DNA of 64,000 bases from an uncultured Maribacter sp. (lineage in GTDB: Bacteria; Bacteroidota; Bacteroidia; Flavobacteriales; Flavobacteriaceae). Made by a program: the position numbers and the translations under genes. A model generated the notes under the pieces. That model saw nothing but the letters and a program-made list of their open reading frames with translations, ran no database searches and was not told the DNA's origin. Shown in pieces: positions 48,056 through 57,604 of this stretch (within the stretch, counting starts at the first letter, position 1; each line of letters opens with the position of its first letter). The DNA lies in contig NZ_CANMRY010000009.1 of NCBI RefSeq assembly GCF_947500405.1, positions 62,001 to 126,000 of the forward strand, given 5' to 3'.

Positions 48056-48140
48056 ACTTTAAGTATATTCTTTTGTTTTTTGTTATCAATTTCCCCAAAT
48101 TGAAACATACTATTTTTGGTAGTATATAATTTTGAACTGA

Positions 48141-48965
48141 ATGCAGCAGATAATAAATTTTTTAATTCGATATAAAACCTTTTTGCTTTATATCTTTTTT
48201 ATGATTATTTCATTGTCTTTCACTATTCAATCGCATTCTTTTCATCAATCTAAATTTTTTAATTCTTCTAATTGGGTAACAGGCGGAATTTTTGAAACTT
48301 CCTATAATATTACTTCTTATTTTGATTTAAAAAATGAAAACCAAAAACTAGTAAACGATAATAAAAGGTTACGTCAAATATTATATAACAGCAAGATAAA
48401 AGATACCGTTCTTATAGATTCTTCCAATATAAGCTATACTGTAATTTCTGGACAAGTAATAAAAAATAATTATGCAGATCAGCGTAATTATATTACTATA
48501 AACAAAGGAGAAAAAGATAGTATAAAACAAGATATGGGTGTTATAACCGATAAAGGCATATTGGGTATTATAGAAAACACCTCTAATAAATACGCATCTG
48601 TACAAAGTGTTTTAAATGAACACTCCAATATAAATGCTAAAATTAAAAATACGAACCACTTTGGCTCTCTAATATGGAATACAGAACACTATAACACGGT
48701 GCAATTAATAGATATTCCTAGATTGGTCCCTATTACTATTGGAGACACCATAGTAACTGGAGCCATGAGTAGTATTTTTCCTGAAAATATTCCTATAGGA
48801 ACCATAAAAAAGTTTGACCTAGATGACTCTAAAAGTTTTTACTATATAAATGTTTCATTATTTAATGACATGACCAACATTAAAAATGTTTATATAATTA
48901 ATAACCCTAATAGAAAAGAAATACTAAAATTAGAACAAGAGACCATTTCCAATGATCAATACTAA
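48141..48965 (+). CDS. mreC: rod shape-determining protein MreC
   Basis: The 274-residue protein has one N-terminal membrane helix (about 12-30), a short coiled coil (about 60-85) and the MreC beta domain with NYITINKGEKDSIKQDMGVI (about 115-134) and a TIVTGAMSSIFPENIPIGTI segment (about 206-225). MreC organises the elongasome in the periplasm. Its end overlaps the mreD start by 14 nt. Confidence 0.93.
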   Translation: MQQIINFLIRYKTFLLYIFFMIISLSFTIQSHSFHQSKFFNSSNWVTGGIFETSYNITSYFDLKNENQKLVNDNKRLRQILYNSKIKDTVLIDSSNISYTVISGQVIKNNYADQRNYITINKGEKDSIKQDMGVITDKGILGIIENTSNKYASVQSVLNEHSNINAKIKNTNHFGSLIWNTEHYNTVQLIDIPRLVPITIGDTIVTGAMSSIFPENIPIGTIKKFDLDDSKSFYYINVSLFNDMTNIKNVYIINNPNRKEILKLEQETISNDQY

Positions 48966-49461
48966 TTTTTTTATAAATATTTTACGTTTTACACTATTAG
49001 TATTAGTGCAGGTTTTGGTGTTTAATAGACTTAACTTTTTTGGGTTTATTAATCCAATGATATATATATTATTTTTATACTGGTATCCTATAAAAGAAAA
49101 TAGAGCAGCCTTTATTGGGCTAAGTTTTTTACTTGGTCTATGCATAGACTTTTTTTCAGACACTATGGCAATAAATGCAGCAGCAACAGTTACTATAGCA
49201 TACTTAAGACCTGTTATAATGAATTTTGTATTTGGGGTAAACTTAGAATTTCAAAGTTTTAAACTTAGAAACACAACTAAAGTACAACAAATCACCTTTT
49301 TAGCGTTATTAATAGTAGTGCATCATTTCGTATTTTTTACATTAGAAATTTTCAGTTTTACTAACCTATTGTTAATCCTTAAAAAAACACTAGCCATAGG
49401 CCTAGCTACTTTAATACTTTGCTTACTATTTAGCACTTTATTTAGCGTTAAAAAAGAATGA
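48952..49461 (+). CDS. mreD: rod shape-determining protein MreD
   Basis: The 169-residue protein is almost entirely membrane helices (five predicted) and includes IGLSFLLGLCIDFFSDTMAIN (about 63-83), matching MreD. It works with MreC and RodA in cell-wall elongation. It overlaps mreC by 14 nt and the PBP2 gene by 4 nt, pointing to coupled translation. Confidence 0.9.
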   Translation: MINTNFFINILRFTLLVLVQVLVFNRLNFFGFINPMIYILFLYWYPIKENRAAFIGLSFLLGLCIDFFSDTMAINAAATVTIAYLRPVIMNFVFGVNLEFQSFKLRNTTKVQQITFLALLIVVHHFVFFTLEIFSFTNLLLILKKTLAIGLATLILCLLFSTLFSVKKE

Positions 49462-51326
49462 AAAGACTATTATTATCCTCTTTAGTTATACTTATAGGAA
49501 TTACCTTTTTGGGTAGGCTTTCTTATTTGCAAATATTTAGCTTTTCGCCAGACCAAATAGCAGAAGACCCTGCAATAAAAACAATTTATGATTACCCAGA
49601 ACGCGGTTATATTTATGACCGTAATGGCAAGCTATTAGTTGGTAATGACCCCGCTTATGATGTAATGGTAATCCCTAGAGAAGTAAAACCTCTAGATACT
49701 TTAGAATTTTGTAGTTTATTAAATTTAGAGAAAGAAAAATTTATTAAACAACTCAGAAAGGCAAGAATTTATTCTCCACGTTTACCATCTGTATTAGTAC
49801 ATCAGCTTTCAAAAGAAGACTATGGCAGGCTCCAAGAGAAAATGAGAAAGTACAAAGGATTTTATATTCAAAAACGTTCTCTAAGATATTATGACACTAA
49901 TAGTGGTGCAAATGTATTAGGATATATTAGTGAAGTTAATGAAAGAGATTTAGCCAAAAATAAATACTATGTACAGGGAGAATTAACTGGCCGTACAGGA
50001 GTAGAAAAACAGTACGAAGAAATTTTAAGAGGTCGTAAAGGCGTACAGTACATTCAAAAAGACCGTTTTAATAGAGATATAGGCCCTTATAAAAGTGGCT
50101 CTTTAGATACTATTCCTGAACAAGGAAAGCAAATTAGCCTTACTATAGATAAAGTTCTACAAGAATATGGAGAACAACTAATGGTTGGTAAACGTGGCGG
50201 TATTGTTGCTTTAGAACCTTCCTCTGGCGAAATATTATCTATGATATCTGGACCAACCTATGATCCCGCTTTGTTAGTTGGTAGAAAGCGTTCTAGAAAT
50301 TACACCAAACTTTATAATGATACTATTGCAAACCCAACATGGGATAGATCCATTTTAGCACAACAACCACCTGGATCCCCATTTAAAACTCTAAATGCTC
50401 TTATTGCATTACAAGAAGGAGTAATAGATGTAAATACAACTATACGTTGTTATAATGGTTTTTATGTTGGGCGTTCTAAAAAAGGATGTCATTGTGGTGG
50501 TGGTTTACGAAATGTAAATTCTGGAATCTATAAATCTTGTAACGCCTATTTTGCTGGCACGTTCAGAAAAATATACGAAAAATTTGAAACTACCGATGAA
50601 GGCATGGATGTTTGGGAAAAACACATGAAGAGTTTTGGTTTAGGAAATTACCTAGGATACGATTTACCGTATGGCCAAAAAGGCCGAATTCCTAGTAAAG
50701 AATACTATGATAAATGGTATGGAGATAATAGATGGAGTTCTTCTTATATAATATCTAATTCTATTGGCCAAGGAGAAGTATTAGCTACTCCAGTACAATT
50801 AGCAAATATGACTGCAGCTATTGCTAATAGAGGGCATTATTACACTCCTCATATTTTAAAGAAAATTGAAGGAGAAGCCATTTCTAACCCAAAATTTACA
50901 GAACCCAAACATACTACAATAGACCGTAAACACTTTGAACCTGTAATACAAGGTATGGCCGATGTGTATAGAAAAGGTACCGCAAGATGGGTTCAAATAC
51001 CAGATATAGAAATTGCAGGAAAAACAGGAACGGCAGAAAATTTTACTAAAATTGATGGTGTAAGAACACAACTAACAGATCACTCCGTTTTTGTTGCTTT
51101 TGCCCCTGTACATAAGCCAAAAATTGCAATTGCTGTGTATATAGAAAATGGGTATTATGGATCTAGATATGCAGGGCACATAGCTTCTTTAATGATAGAA
51201 AAATACATTAAAGGGGACGTAACTAGAAAAGACTTGGAAAAAAGAATGTTAGAAAAAACTCTAGAGCACGAATATGCTAAACCCTATAGTGGCGAAGAGT
51301 TTAAGATTAATGAATATGTCTGGTAA
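49458..51326 (+). CDS. mrdA: penicillin-binding protein 2 (elongation transpeptidase)
   Basis: The 622-residue protein has an N-terminal membrane helix (about 4-22), a PBP dimer domain and a transpeptidase domain. The active-site Ser is S308 in PPGSPFKT (SxxK). The second motif is KSCN (about 356-359) and the third is AGKTGTAEN (about 520-528). It cross-links side-wall peptidoglycan together with RodA. It overlaps mreD by 4 nt, and its end overlaps the start of rodA. Confidence 0.97.
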   Translation: MKRLLLSSLVILIGITFLGRLSYLQIFSFSPDQIAEDPAIKTIYDYPERGYIYDRNGKLLVGNDPAYDVMVIPREVKPLDTLEFCSLLNLEKEKFIKQLRKARIYSPRLPSVLVHQLSKEDYGRLQEKMRKYKGFYIQKRSLRYYDTNSGANVLGYISEVNERDLAKNKYYVQGELTGRTGVEKQYEEILRGRKGVQYIQKDRFNRDIGPYKSGSLDTIPEQGKQISLTIDKVLQEYGEQLMVGKRGGIVALEPSSGEILSMISGPTYDPALLVGRKRSRNYTKLYNDTIANPTWDRSILAQQPPGSPFKTLNALIALQEGVIDVNTTIRCYNGFYVGRSKKGCHCGGGLRNVNSGIYKSCNAYFAGTFRKIYEKFETTDEGMDVWEKHMKSFGLGNYLGYDLPYGQKGRIPSKEYYDKWYGDNRWSSSYIISNSIGQGEVLATPVQLANMTAAIANRGHYYTPHILKKIEGEAISNPKFTEPKHTTIDRKHFEPVIQGMADVYRKGTARWVQIPDIEIAGKTGTAENFTKIDGVRTQLTDHSVFVAFAPVHKPKIAIAVYIENGYYGSRYAGHIASLMIEKYIKGDVTRKDLEKRMLEKTLEHEYAKPYSGEEFKINEYVW

Positions 51327-52599
51327 AAGTGTTCTAAAACGTATAGACTGGCTAAGTGTATTATTCTACCTTATTTTAGTATTCATTGGTTGGTTAAATA
51401 TTTATTCTAGTACTGTTACAGAAGCAGAACCACAAATACTTAATTTTAGCGCCTTACATGGCAAACAGCTTTTTTTTGCAGGAGCAAGTATCTTAGCTAT
51501 TTTAATAGTTCTAGCATTAGAAGTTAATTTCTATGAGCGCTTCTCTAGTCTTTTTTACCTAATTGCCATGGTAATACTCCTTGGCTTATACCCCTTTGGT
51601 AAAACTATTGCTGGGGCAACCTCATGGTACGATTTAGGTTTTTTTAACCTACAACCCTCAGAACTTGCTAAAGTAGCCACAGCACTAGCCTTGGCAAAAT
51701 ATTTAAGTGATATACAAACAGATATTAAACGTAGAAAAGACCAGCTATACGCCATTTTAATACTCTTAATACCTGCTATTTTAATTATACCGCAACCAGA
51801 CCCAGGTAGTGCTTTAGTATTTTTTTCATTACTATTTGTAATATTTAGAGAAGGTTTACCGCTATACTACTTAGGAATCTTATTTTTAGTTATTCTCATA
51901 TTTGTGGCTACCTTAAAGTTTGGTACTTTATGGCTTACAATTTCCTTAGCGTTATTAACTACCATTTTCTTTTTAATAAAAAGAAAAACATTTAAAGTCC
52001 CTATTATACCTTTTGCTTCTGCATTAGTTGCTATTGTGCTATTCTCGCTGTCGGTAAATTTTGTTTTTAATCATGTTTTTGAACAAAGGCACAGAGACCG
52101 TTTTAGTCTTTGGCTACGGTTAGAAAAAGACCCTAAAAAATTAGAGCAAATACGAAAAACTATTGGCTACAATACCTACCAATCTGAAAAGGCAATAGAA
52201 TCTGGCGGATTAATAGGGAAAGGATTTTTAGAAGGTACACGAACTAAAGGAGATTTTGTACCCGAACAACATTCTGATTATATATTTAGTACCATTGGAG
52301 AAGAATGGGGCTTTTTGGGAACCTCTTTAGTTGTACTCACATTTACATTTCTTTTTCTAAGGTTAATACACTTGGCAGAACGCCAAAAAAACCCATTTTC
52401 TAGAATGTATGGCTATGGTGTAGTTTCTATTCTTTTTATTCACTTTTTAATTAATGTAGGTATGGTAATAGGAATATTACCAACTATTGGTATTCCTTTG
52501 CCATTTATGAGTTATGGTGGTTCTGGTCTACTATTTTTTACCATATTACTCTTTATTTTTTTACGATTAGATGCTAATAGATTAAAAGAAAGTTTTTAA
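51310..52599 (+). CDS. rodA: rod shape-determining peptidoglycan glycosyltransferase RodA
   Basis: From the ATG at 51310 the SEDS protein has 429 residues (a 51316 ATG or a 51274 ATG is possible; the last would overlap mrdA by 53 nt). About ten membrane helices and the motifs NIYSSTVTE, SWYDLGFFNLQPSELAKV (catalytic-region segment), PQPDPGSALVF and PFMSYGGSGLLFF identify RodA. It polymerises lipid II and pairs with PBP2. It is the last gene of the mre series; its stop overlaps the nuclease gene on the other strand by 4 nt. Confidence 0.96.
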   Translation: MNMSGKSVLKRIDWLSVLFYLILVFIGWLNIYSSTVTEAEPQILNFSALHGKQLFFAGASILAILIVLALEVNFYERFSSLFYLIAMVILLGLYPFGKTIAGATSWYDLGFFNLQPSELAKVATALALAKYLSDIQTDIKRRKDQLYAILILLIPAILIIPQPDPGSALVFFSLLFVIFREGLPLYYLGILFLVILIFVATLKFGTLWLTISLALLTTIFFLIKRKTFKVPIIPFASALVAIVLFSLSVNFVFNHVFEQRHRDRFSLWLRLEKDPKKLEQIRKTIGYNTYQSEKAIESGGLIGKGFLEGTRTKGDFVPEQHSDYIFSTIGEEWGFLGTSLVVLTFTFLFLRLIHLAERQKNPFSRMYGYGVVSILFIHFLINVGMVIGILPTIGIPLPFMSYGGSGLLFFTILLFIFLRLDANRLKESF

Positions 52600-53408
52600 A
52601 ATTTCCAACCACTAGTGGTAACTTTCTTCTCTATTTTATCCTGTTTTTCTTTAGAAAGTTCTTTAAAAAAATCTATTCCAGTACGTTTTTCAATAACATC
52701 TACAGGCACTAAAAATTGTTTTATGGGAGAAGAACTCTCTTTATTTTTCATTAAAAAAGCTACTACACTTAAATTATCTTTTTCTCCTTTTGCAATAATT
52801 TTATAAAAATAATTAGGTACAGCAACATCTTCCTCCCCAATTTCCTCTAAACCATTTTCTAAAACCCCACCAGTTATTACAAATACACTCCCGTACTTTT
52901 TTGCCCAGTATCTTGTTTTCATTTCTAACCTATTCCAAATACCAGCATTAAAATCTCGGTTTTGTGGGCTAATGTTGCTTGTATAAAACGTTTCATCATA
53001 AGCTTGTTTAGAAAATCTACGATCCCCTGCAGGACATAAGTGCCCACGATCATAACCAGAACCTTTGTAATTTCGCCAATCTGCAGATTTTGTTTTTACC
53101 ATTGGATCTTCTATAAAATAAGGTCTTTTTCTATCCTCATAAGTTAAATCCTTTTTATCTAACCTATATGCCACCCACTCTGCCTGTTCATAAGCCTCAT
53201 TATACGATAAAGAATAATACGAATGTTCTACGATACTTCCTGTGGTAGAACTTGGCATTAAATAAGCAGAAATCTCTTTTTTTAAACCTTCCGAATTTTT
53301 ATCGGAATACGTAGCTGGAGTATAAAAATTTTCAAACAACCAAAAACCAACCACACAAATTAGCATTAATATAGAATACGTAGTCTTATTAGAATAGCTT
53401 TTTCTCAT
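52596..53408 (-). CDS. DNA/RNA non-specific endonuclease (NUC family)
   Basis: The 270-residue protein has an N-terminal signal or anchor helix (about 11-25), so it is exported or membrane-bound. The NUC signature is YDRGHLCPAGDRRF (DRGH at 120-123, catalytic His123), and the metal-binding Asn lies in NRDFNAGIWNRLE (about 150-162). Such Mg-dependent nucleases degrade extracellular DNA and RNA for nutrients. The gene converges on rodA with a 4-nt overlap. Confidence 0.92.
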   Translation of the reverse strand: MRKSYSNKTTYSILMLICVVGFWLFENFYTPATYSDKNSEGLKKEISAYLMPSSTTGSIVEHSYYSLSYNEAYEQAEWVAYRLDKKDLTYEDRKRPYFIEDPMVKTKSADWRNYKGSGYDRGHLCPAGDRRFSKQAYDETFYTSNISPQNRDFNAGIWNRLEMKTRYWAKKYGSVFVITGGVLENGLEEIGEEDVAVPNYFYKIIAKGEKDNLSVVAFLMKNKESSSPIKQFLVPVDVIEKRTGIDFFKELSKEKQDKIEKKVTTSGWKF

Positions 53409-53512
53409 GTTTCAAATTTAACTTAATTTAGTGGTATATAACGTAAGGTTTATACCTTGTGTAAGACTATTATGTAAGTTTAGTATTCATTAAAACAGAA
53501 AGGAAAATTACC

Positions 53513-53968
53513 ATGCTAACATGGAAAGATATAATTAATTTTAGTGTTAAAGGAAACCCTACCCCTGATAAAAGAGTAGAAAAAACGAATGCCGAATGGC
53601 AAAAAATACTAACGCCAGAACAGTATAGAGTTACAAGACAAAAAGGAACCGAAGCACCACATTCTGGAGCGCTTTGTAGTGCGCACGAAGCTGGCAAATA
53701 CAATTGTGTTTGTTGCAACACGCCATTATTTAATTCTACTATTAAATTTGAATCTGGTACAGGTTGGCCAAGTTTTACACAACCTGTAAAAGAAAATGCT
53801 ATTAAGTATGAGAAAGACACCACTTACGGTATGATTAGGGTTGAAGTTATGTGTAACACTTGCGATTCCCATTTAGGGCATATTTTCCCAGATGGCCCAG
53901 AACCAAGCGGTTTACGCTATTGTGTAAACTCGGAATCATTAACACTAAACAAAGAAACAAATGCGTAA
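53513..53968 (+). CDS. msrB: peptide-methionine (R)-S-oxide reductase MsrB
   Basis: The 151-residue enzyme reduces methionine-R-sulfoxide in proteins. The zinc site is the CVCC / CNTC pair (C65, C68, C114, C117). The catalytic Cys is C137 in RYCVNS, and FESGTGWPSFTQ (79-90) is the MsrB signature. No signal peptide is present, so it is cytosolic. Its stop overlaps the msrA start by 8 nt. Confidence 0.96.
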   Translation: MLTWKDIINFSVKGNPTPDKRVEKTNAEWQKILTPEQYRVTRQKGTEAPHSGALCSAHEAGKYNCVCCNTPLFNSTIKFESGTGWPSFTQPVKENAIKYEKDTTYGMIRVEVMCNTCDSHLGHIFPDGPEPSGLRYCVNSESLTLNKETNA

Positions 53969-54500
53969 TTCTAAAATACAAATTGCTACTATTGGTGGCG
54001 GCTGCTTTTGGTGTGTAGAGGCTGTTTTTAATCAAATAAAAGGAATACAAAAAATAGTATCTGGTTATAGTGGTGGTACGGCACCTGGTAAACCAACCTA
54101 TAGAGAAGTTTGCTCTGGACTTACTGGCCATGCCGAAGTAATACAAGTTACTTTTGATGCCAACGTAATCTCTTATAAAGATTTATTGGTAATTTTTATG
54201 ACCAGCCACGACCCAACTACCTTAAACAGGCAAGGTGGTGATGTAGGCACCCAATACCGTTCTGTAATTTACTACCATACTGCAGAACAAGAAAAAATTG
54301 CAAAAGAAGTTATTAAAGAAGTAAGCCCTTATTACGAAGACCCAATAGTAACCGAAGTTAGTAAATTGCCTATTTTTTACGAAGCAGAAGATTACCACCA
54401 AGATTACTATAGCAACAATACAGAACAAGGTTTTTGTAGTGCTGTTATAACCCCTAAGCTTGCAAAATTGCGAAAAATGCATGCTAACATGTTAAAATAA
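53961..54500 (+). CDS. msrA: peptide-methionine (S)-S-oxide reductase MsrA
   Basis: The 179-residue enzyme reduces methionine-S-sulfoxide. The catalytic motif is GGGCFWC (C15, with C18), followed by GYSGGTAPGKPTY and DPTTLNRQGGDVGTQYRSVIYY, all hallmarks of MsrA. It overlaps msrB by 8 nt, forming an msrB-msrA pair for repair of both methionine sulfoxide epimers. Confidence 0.96.
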   Translation: MRNSKIQIATIGGGCFWCVEAVFNQIKGIQKIVSGYSGGTAPGKPTYREVCSGLTGHAEVIQVTFDANVISYKDLLVIFMTSHDPTTLNRQGGDVGTQYRSVIYYHTAEQEKIAKEVIKEVSPYYEDPIVTEVSKLPIFYEAEDYHQDYYSNNTEQGFCSAVITPKLAKLRKMHANMLK

Positions 54501-54511
54501 AGGTTTTTACC

Positions 54512-54543
54512 ACTGGGCTACACTAAATAGCAACTGGGCTACA
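54512..54543 (+). promoter_or_regulatory. direct repeat ACTGGGCTACA, 21-bp period
   Basis: ACTGGGCTACA occurs at 54512-54522 and again at 54533-54543. The 21-bp period puts both copies on the same face of the helix, as in LytTR-type regulator sites. It lies about 60-90 nt before the DoxX gene. Confidence 0.4.
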
Positions 54544-54604
54544 AAGCGCTAATAAATAGGGTTTAAGAAAGTACTTTAGCAGAACAATCTTAAACCCCAT
54601 TACT

Positions 54605-55021
54605 ATGAATACCACAAAAACATACTACCGTATTGCACTTACTTTATTCACTATAGCCATAGTATATGCTGTAGCAAATTCTTTTATAAACTATGATGCA
54701 ATAGTACTTAAATTTCAACAATTAGGATACCCTACTTATTTAATATATGTTACTGGAGCAGCACAATTATTAGGTTTAACTATAATTTTATTAAACAAAG
54801 GAAAATGGCTTATAGAATGGGCCTATGCAGGATTTTTTATGAACTTCTTATTTGGTATTATTGCTCATTTATTAGCAAAGGATGGCAACGGAGCAGCAGC
54901 AGTTGTTTGTTTAGTACTAGTTTGGGTTACCTATATTCAAAATAAAAAGCTAAAATACCATAAAGAAACCCCTAAAGCTAAAAAGAATGAGGAACCAAAG
55001 TCTTATATAAAAGTAGCATAA
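54605..55021 (+). CDS. DoxX-like family membrane protein
   Basis: The 138-residue protein has about four membrane helices (about 10-28, 44-62, 67-90, 94-110) and a Lys-rich cytoplasmic tail. The helix pattern with GYPTYLIYVTGAAQLLGLTIIL (about 40-61) fits the DoxX-like (DoxX_2) group. Members are linked to redox or quinone chemistry but mostly uncharacterised. It stands alone, with the direct repeat before it and a terminator after. Confidence 0.75.
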   Translation: MNTTKTYYRIALTLFTIAIVYAVANSFINYDAIVLKFQQLGYPTYLIYVTGAAQLLGLTIILLNKGKWLIEWAYAGFFMNFLFGIIAHLLAKDGNGAAAVVCLVLVWVTYIQNKKLKYHKETPKAKKNEEPKSYIKVA

Positions 55022-55045
55022 TTAAGATGTTATACTTTTACTTAT

Positions 55046-55085
55046 AAAAGTCTGCTTTTTAAAAAGTGGGCTTTTATTTTTTATA
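55046..55085 (+). terminator. terminator of the DoxX-like gene
   Basis: AAAAGTCTGCTTTTT pairs with AAAAAGTGGGCTTTT using three G-U pairs and is followed by ATTTTTTAT. It ends about 45 nt before the CRISPR array. Confidence 0.7.
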
Positions 55086-55129
55086 CAATCGCTGTTTAAA
55101 ATTGCTTTATTCATGTGTTTTTTGTCTTC

Positions 55130-57134
55130 ATTACAATTCCTTAATGGGTCGATTGATAGAGGTTATAGAAATAATATAAATGATATAACACCCTTATTTC
55201 AATTCCTTAATGGGTCGATTGATAGAATGGACTAATTGTTGTTGAAAGGCCTCAATATATGATTTCAATTCCTTAATGGGTCGATTGATAGAAATTCAAT
55301 GCGATTAATCTCGACTTCCTTCATTATATTTCAATTCCTTAATGGGTCGATTGATAGACCAATTTTCGTGCCCTTCGATACACTCCATTTTAATTTCAAT
55401 TCCTTAATGGGTCGATTGATAGTTAATTATACGCATTGTTGTAATGCCGAGAGCAAAGATTTCAATTCCTTAATGGGTCGATTGATAGCGTAGCGGTTAA
55501 TTCTACTAGGATTTTAGATAGTCAATTTCAATTCCTTAATGGGTCGATTGATAGTTTAGCAGCAGATGCTACAACAATTAATGCTAACGAATTTCAATTC
55601 CTTAATGGGTCGATTGATAGCGTATATACAGTGTTACCTGCTGTGTTTGTTTACTCATTTCAATTCCTTAATGGGTCGATTGATAGCAAACAGGCTATTA
55701 ACCTCTGTCGTCCTCTCTGTCATTTCAATTCCTTAATGGGTCGATTGATAGGGTAAGTCTAGAAATAAATTTATAGAAGATTTAATTATTTCAATTCCTT
55801 AATGGGTCGATTGATAGAAATTTTGAATTAAAAACTAATTAAATAATAAAATAATTTCAATTCCTTAATGGGTCGATTGATAGCGAAATAACATACTTCT
55901 CCTCGTAGGCTAGTTTTTTCATTTCAATTCCTTAATGGGTCGATTGATAGTAGCTCTCTGTTTAATCTTTTAGTTTCTTCTTCTTCATTTCAATTCCTTA
56001 ATGGGTCGATTGATAGGGAGGGTAAGGATAATACAAGGTTAAGTAATTGGATTTCAATTCCTTAATGGGTCGATTGATAGCTCGTTTGCAGAGAAGAAAA
56101 AATTTATTGCTGTACTATTTCAATTCCTTAATGGGTCGATTGATAGATTTAATACTTATAATATGCGTACTTTTTTCCTCTTGATTTCAATTCCTTAATG
56201 GGTCGATTGATAGTGCAGCAATGGGGTTTGTGTTTGTATTGTTTTATAATTTCAATTCCTTAATGGGTCGATTGATAGCTTACCTCTTTTAGCTCCGTAA
56301 TACCCATGTCCTGTATTTCAATTCCTTAATGGGTCGATTGATAGGCAAATGAAGATACTATCCCTAATAGTATGTATGAGATTTCAATTCCTTAATGGGT
56401 CGATTGATAGCTTAACAAAGTTCAAAATCTTGCTACAGAAGTAAAATTTCAATTCCTTAATGGGTCGATTGATAGACCAGAACCATCATCCGTAGAATCT
56501 AAATCTAAATTATTTCAATTCCTTAATGGGTCGATTGATAGATAAAGCTTCTTTTTGTATAAATGAAAGGTTCCTAAATTTCAATTCCTTAATGGGTCGA
56601 TTGATAGTCCTGTAAACTCAACAGATTATTACATAACAAGTGCATTTCAATTCCTTAATGGGTCGATTGATAGTAATAGATTAAAGTTTCTTGTTAGATT
56701 GTTTTTTATATTTCAATTCCTTAATGGGTCGATTGATAGCGTTGGCTATTGCTTACGTGGTTGGTGTAATTATCATTTCAATTCCTTAATGGGTCGATTG
56801 ATAGCTTTTGCTGTGCTTTGTCAAGTGCTTTTGTAGTTGCATTTCAATTCCTTAATGGGTCGATTGATAGAATGAAACCAAAAAGATATAAGCAAAGAGA
56901 AGTTAAATTTCAATTCCTTAATGGGTCGATTGATAGTTCCTTGACTAAATAAATTATCAATTGCTTTCTTTAATTTCAATTCCTTAATGGGTCGATTGAT
57001 AGTCTAGCTTTAAATCTGTTTAGTGTTTTCATTGCATTATTTCAATTCCTTAATGGGTCGATTGATAGGCAAGAACTAAAGACGATAATTACCAGACTAC
57101 TGTAATTTCAATTCCTTAATGGGTCGATTGATAG
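55130..57134 (-). CRISPR. CRISPR array, 31 repeats and 30 spacers
   Basis: A 30-nt repeat (plus strand begins ATTTCAATTCC, ends GGGTCGATTGATAG) occurs 31 times; spacers are 34-37 nt, mostly 36. Repeats 2-31 look identical by eye; repeat 1 (55130-55159) has A for T at its fourth base, typical of the leader-distal end. On the minus strand the repeat ends GGAATTGAAAT, the usual 3' end of type I repeats that gives the 5' crRNA handle. The leader-side repeat (57105-57134) is next to the AT-rich leader and cas2. Transcription is therefore expected on the minus strand, like the cas genes. No duplicate spacers were noticed. Confidence 0.98.
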
Positions 57135-57339
57135 CCGTTATTTTCAATAAAATAAAAGCTTGATAATTAACTACTTGAAAAAACAAAACTACAAAAAATA
57201 AAACTATTTTTTAGTCTACCTTTAAAGCTAAGGTTTATCCCCTGCTTAGACAACTCTGTAATTTACTAACAAAGAGCATAATACAAACAAAATGCCAAAG
57301 AACTCAAATTTGTTATTCCATAAACAAACCTTTAGACGC
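57135..57339 (-). promoter_or_regulatory. CRISPR leader
   Basis: These 205 AT-rich bases separate the cas2 stop from the first (leader-side) repeat. A minus-strand TAGTTTTG (plus 57184-57191) matches TAnnTTTG and lies about 50 nt from the first repeat, a reasonable place for the array promoter; no clear TTTG partner was found. Leader identity follows from position and from the degenerate repeat being at the other end. Confidence 0.65.
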
Positions 57340-57603
57340 TTATATAAAATGATCTAAGTCATTTTTTTCTTTTCCTATGACCTCTTTTGCCAACCAACCT
57401 TCTTGGCGACTTTTAAAGATAATTAAACTATCGGTTTCTTCATTCATTATTAGCTTTGCTCCTGCTAAGAACTCTTTTAATTTTACCTCCGAAATTGCTC
57501 CTTCAAAAACACTATTTTGTATCCAGTTTAAATAACATCTACAATGTTTTAGCATTTTACCTACCCTTCTTTTATCCATGTCATAAACCAAAATTACATA
57601 CAT
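57340..57603 (-). CDS. cas2: CRISPR adaptation protein Cas2
   Basis: The 87-residue protein has the Cas2 start MYVILVYDMDKRRVGKMLKHC with Asp8 at the usual metal site, and the central NSVFEGAISEVKLKE segment of the Cas2 ferredoxin fold. Cas2 bridges two Cas1 dimers during spacer integration. It starts 1 nt after the cas1 stop and is the last gene before the leader and array. Confidence 0.96.
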   Translation of the reverse strand: MYVILVYDMDKRRVGKMLKHCRCYLNWIQNSVFEGAISEVKLKEFLAGAKLIMNEETDSLIIFKSRQEGWLAKEVIGKEKNDLDHFI

Positions 57604-57604
57604 T

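Noticed and set aside
55299..55493. Open frame of 64 codons across the CRISPR array (plus strand)
   Set aside because: It is made of repeats and spacers (the repeat translates as NSLMGRLI) and is not a gene.
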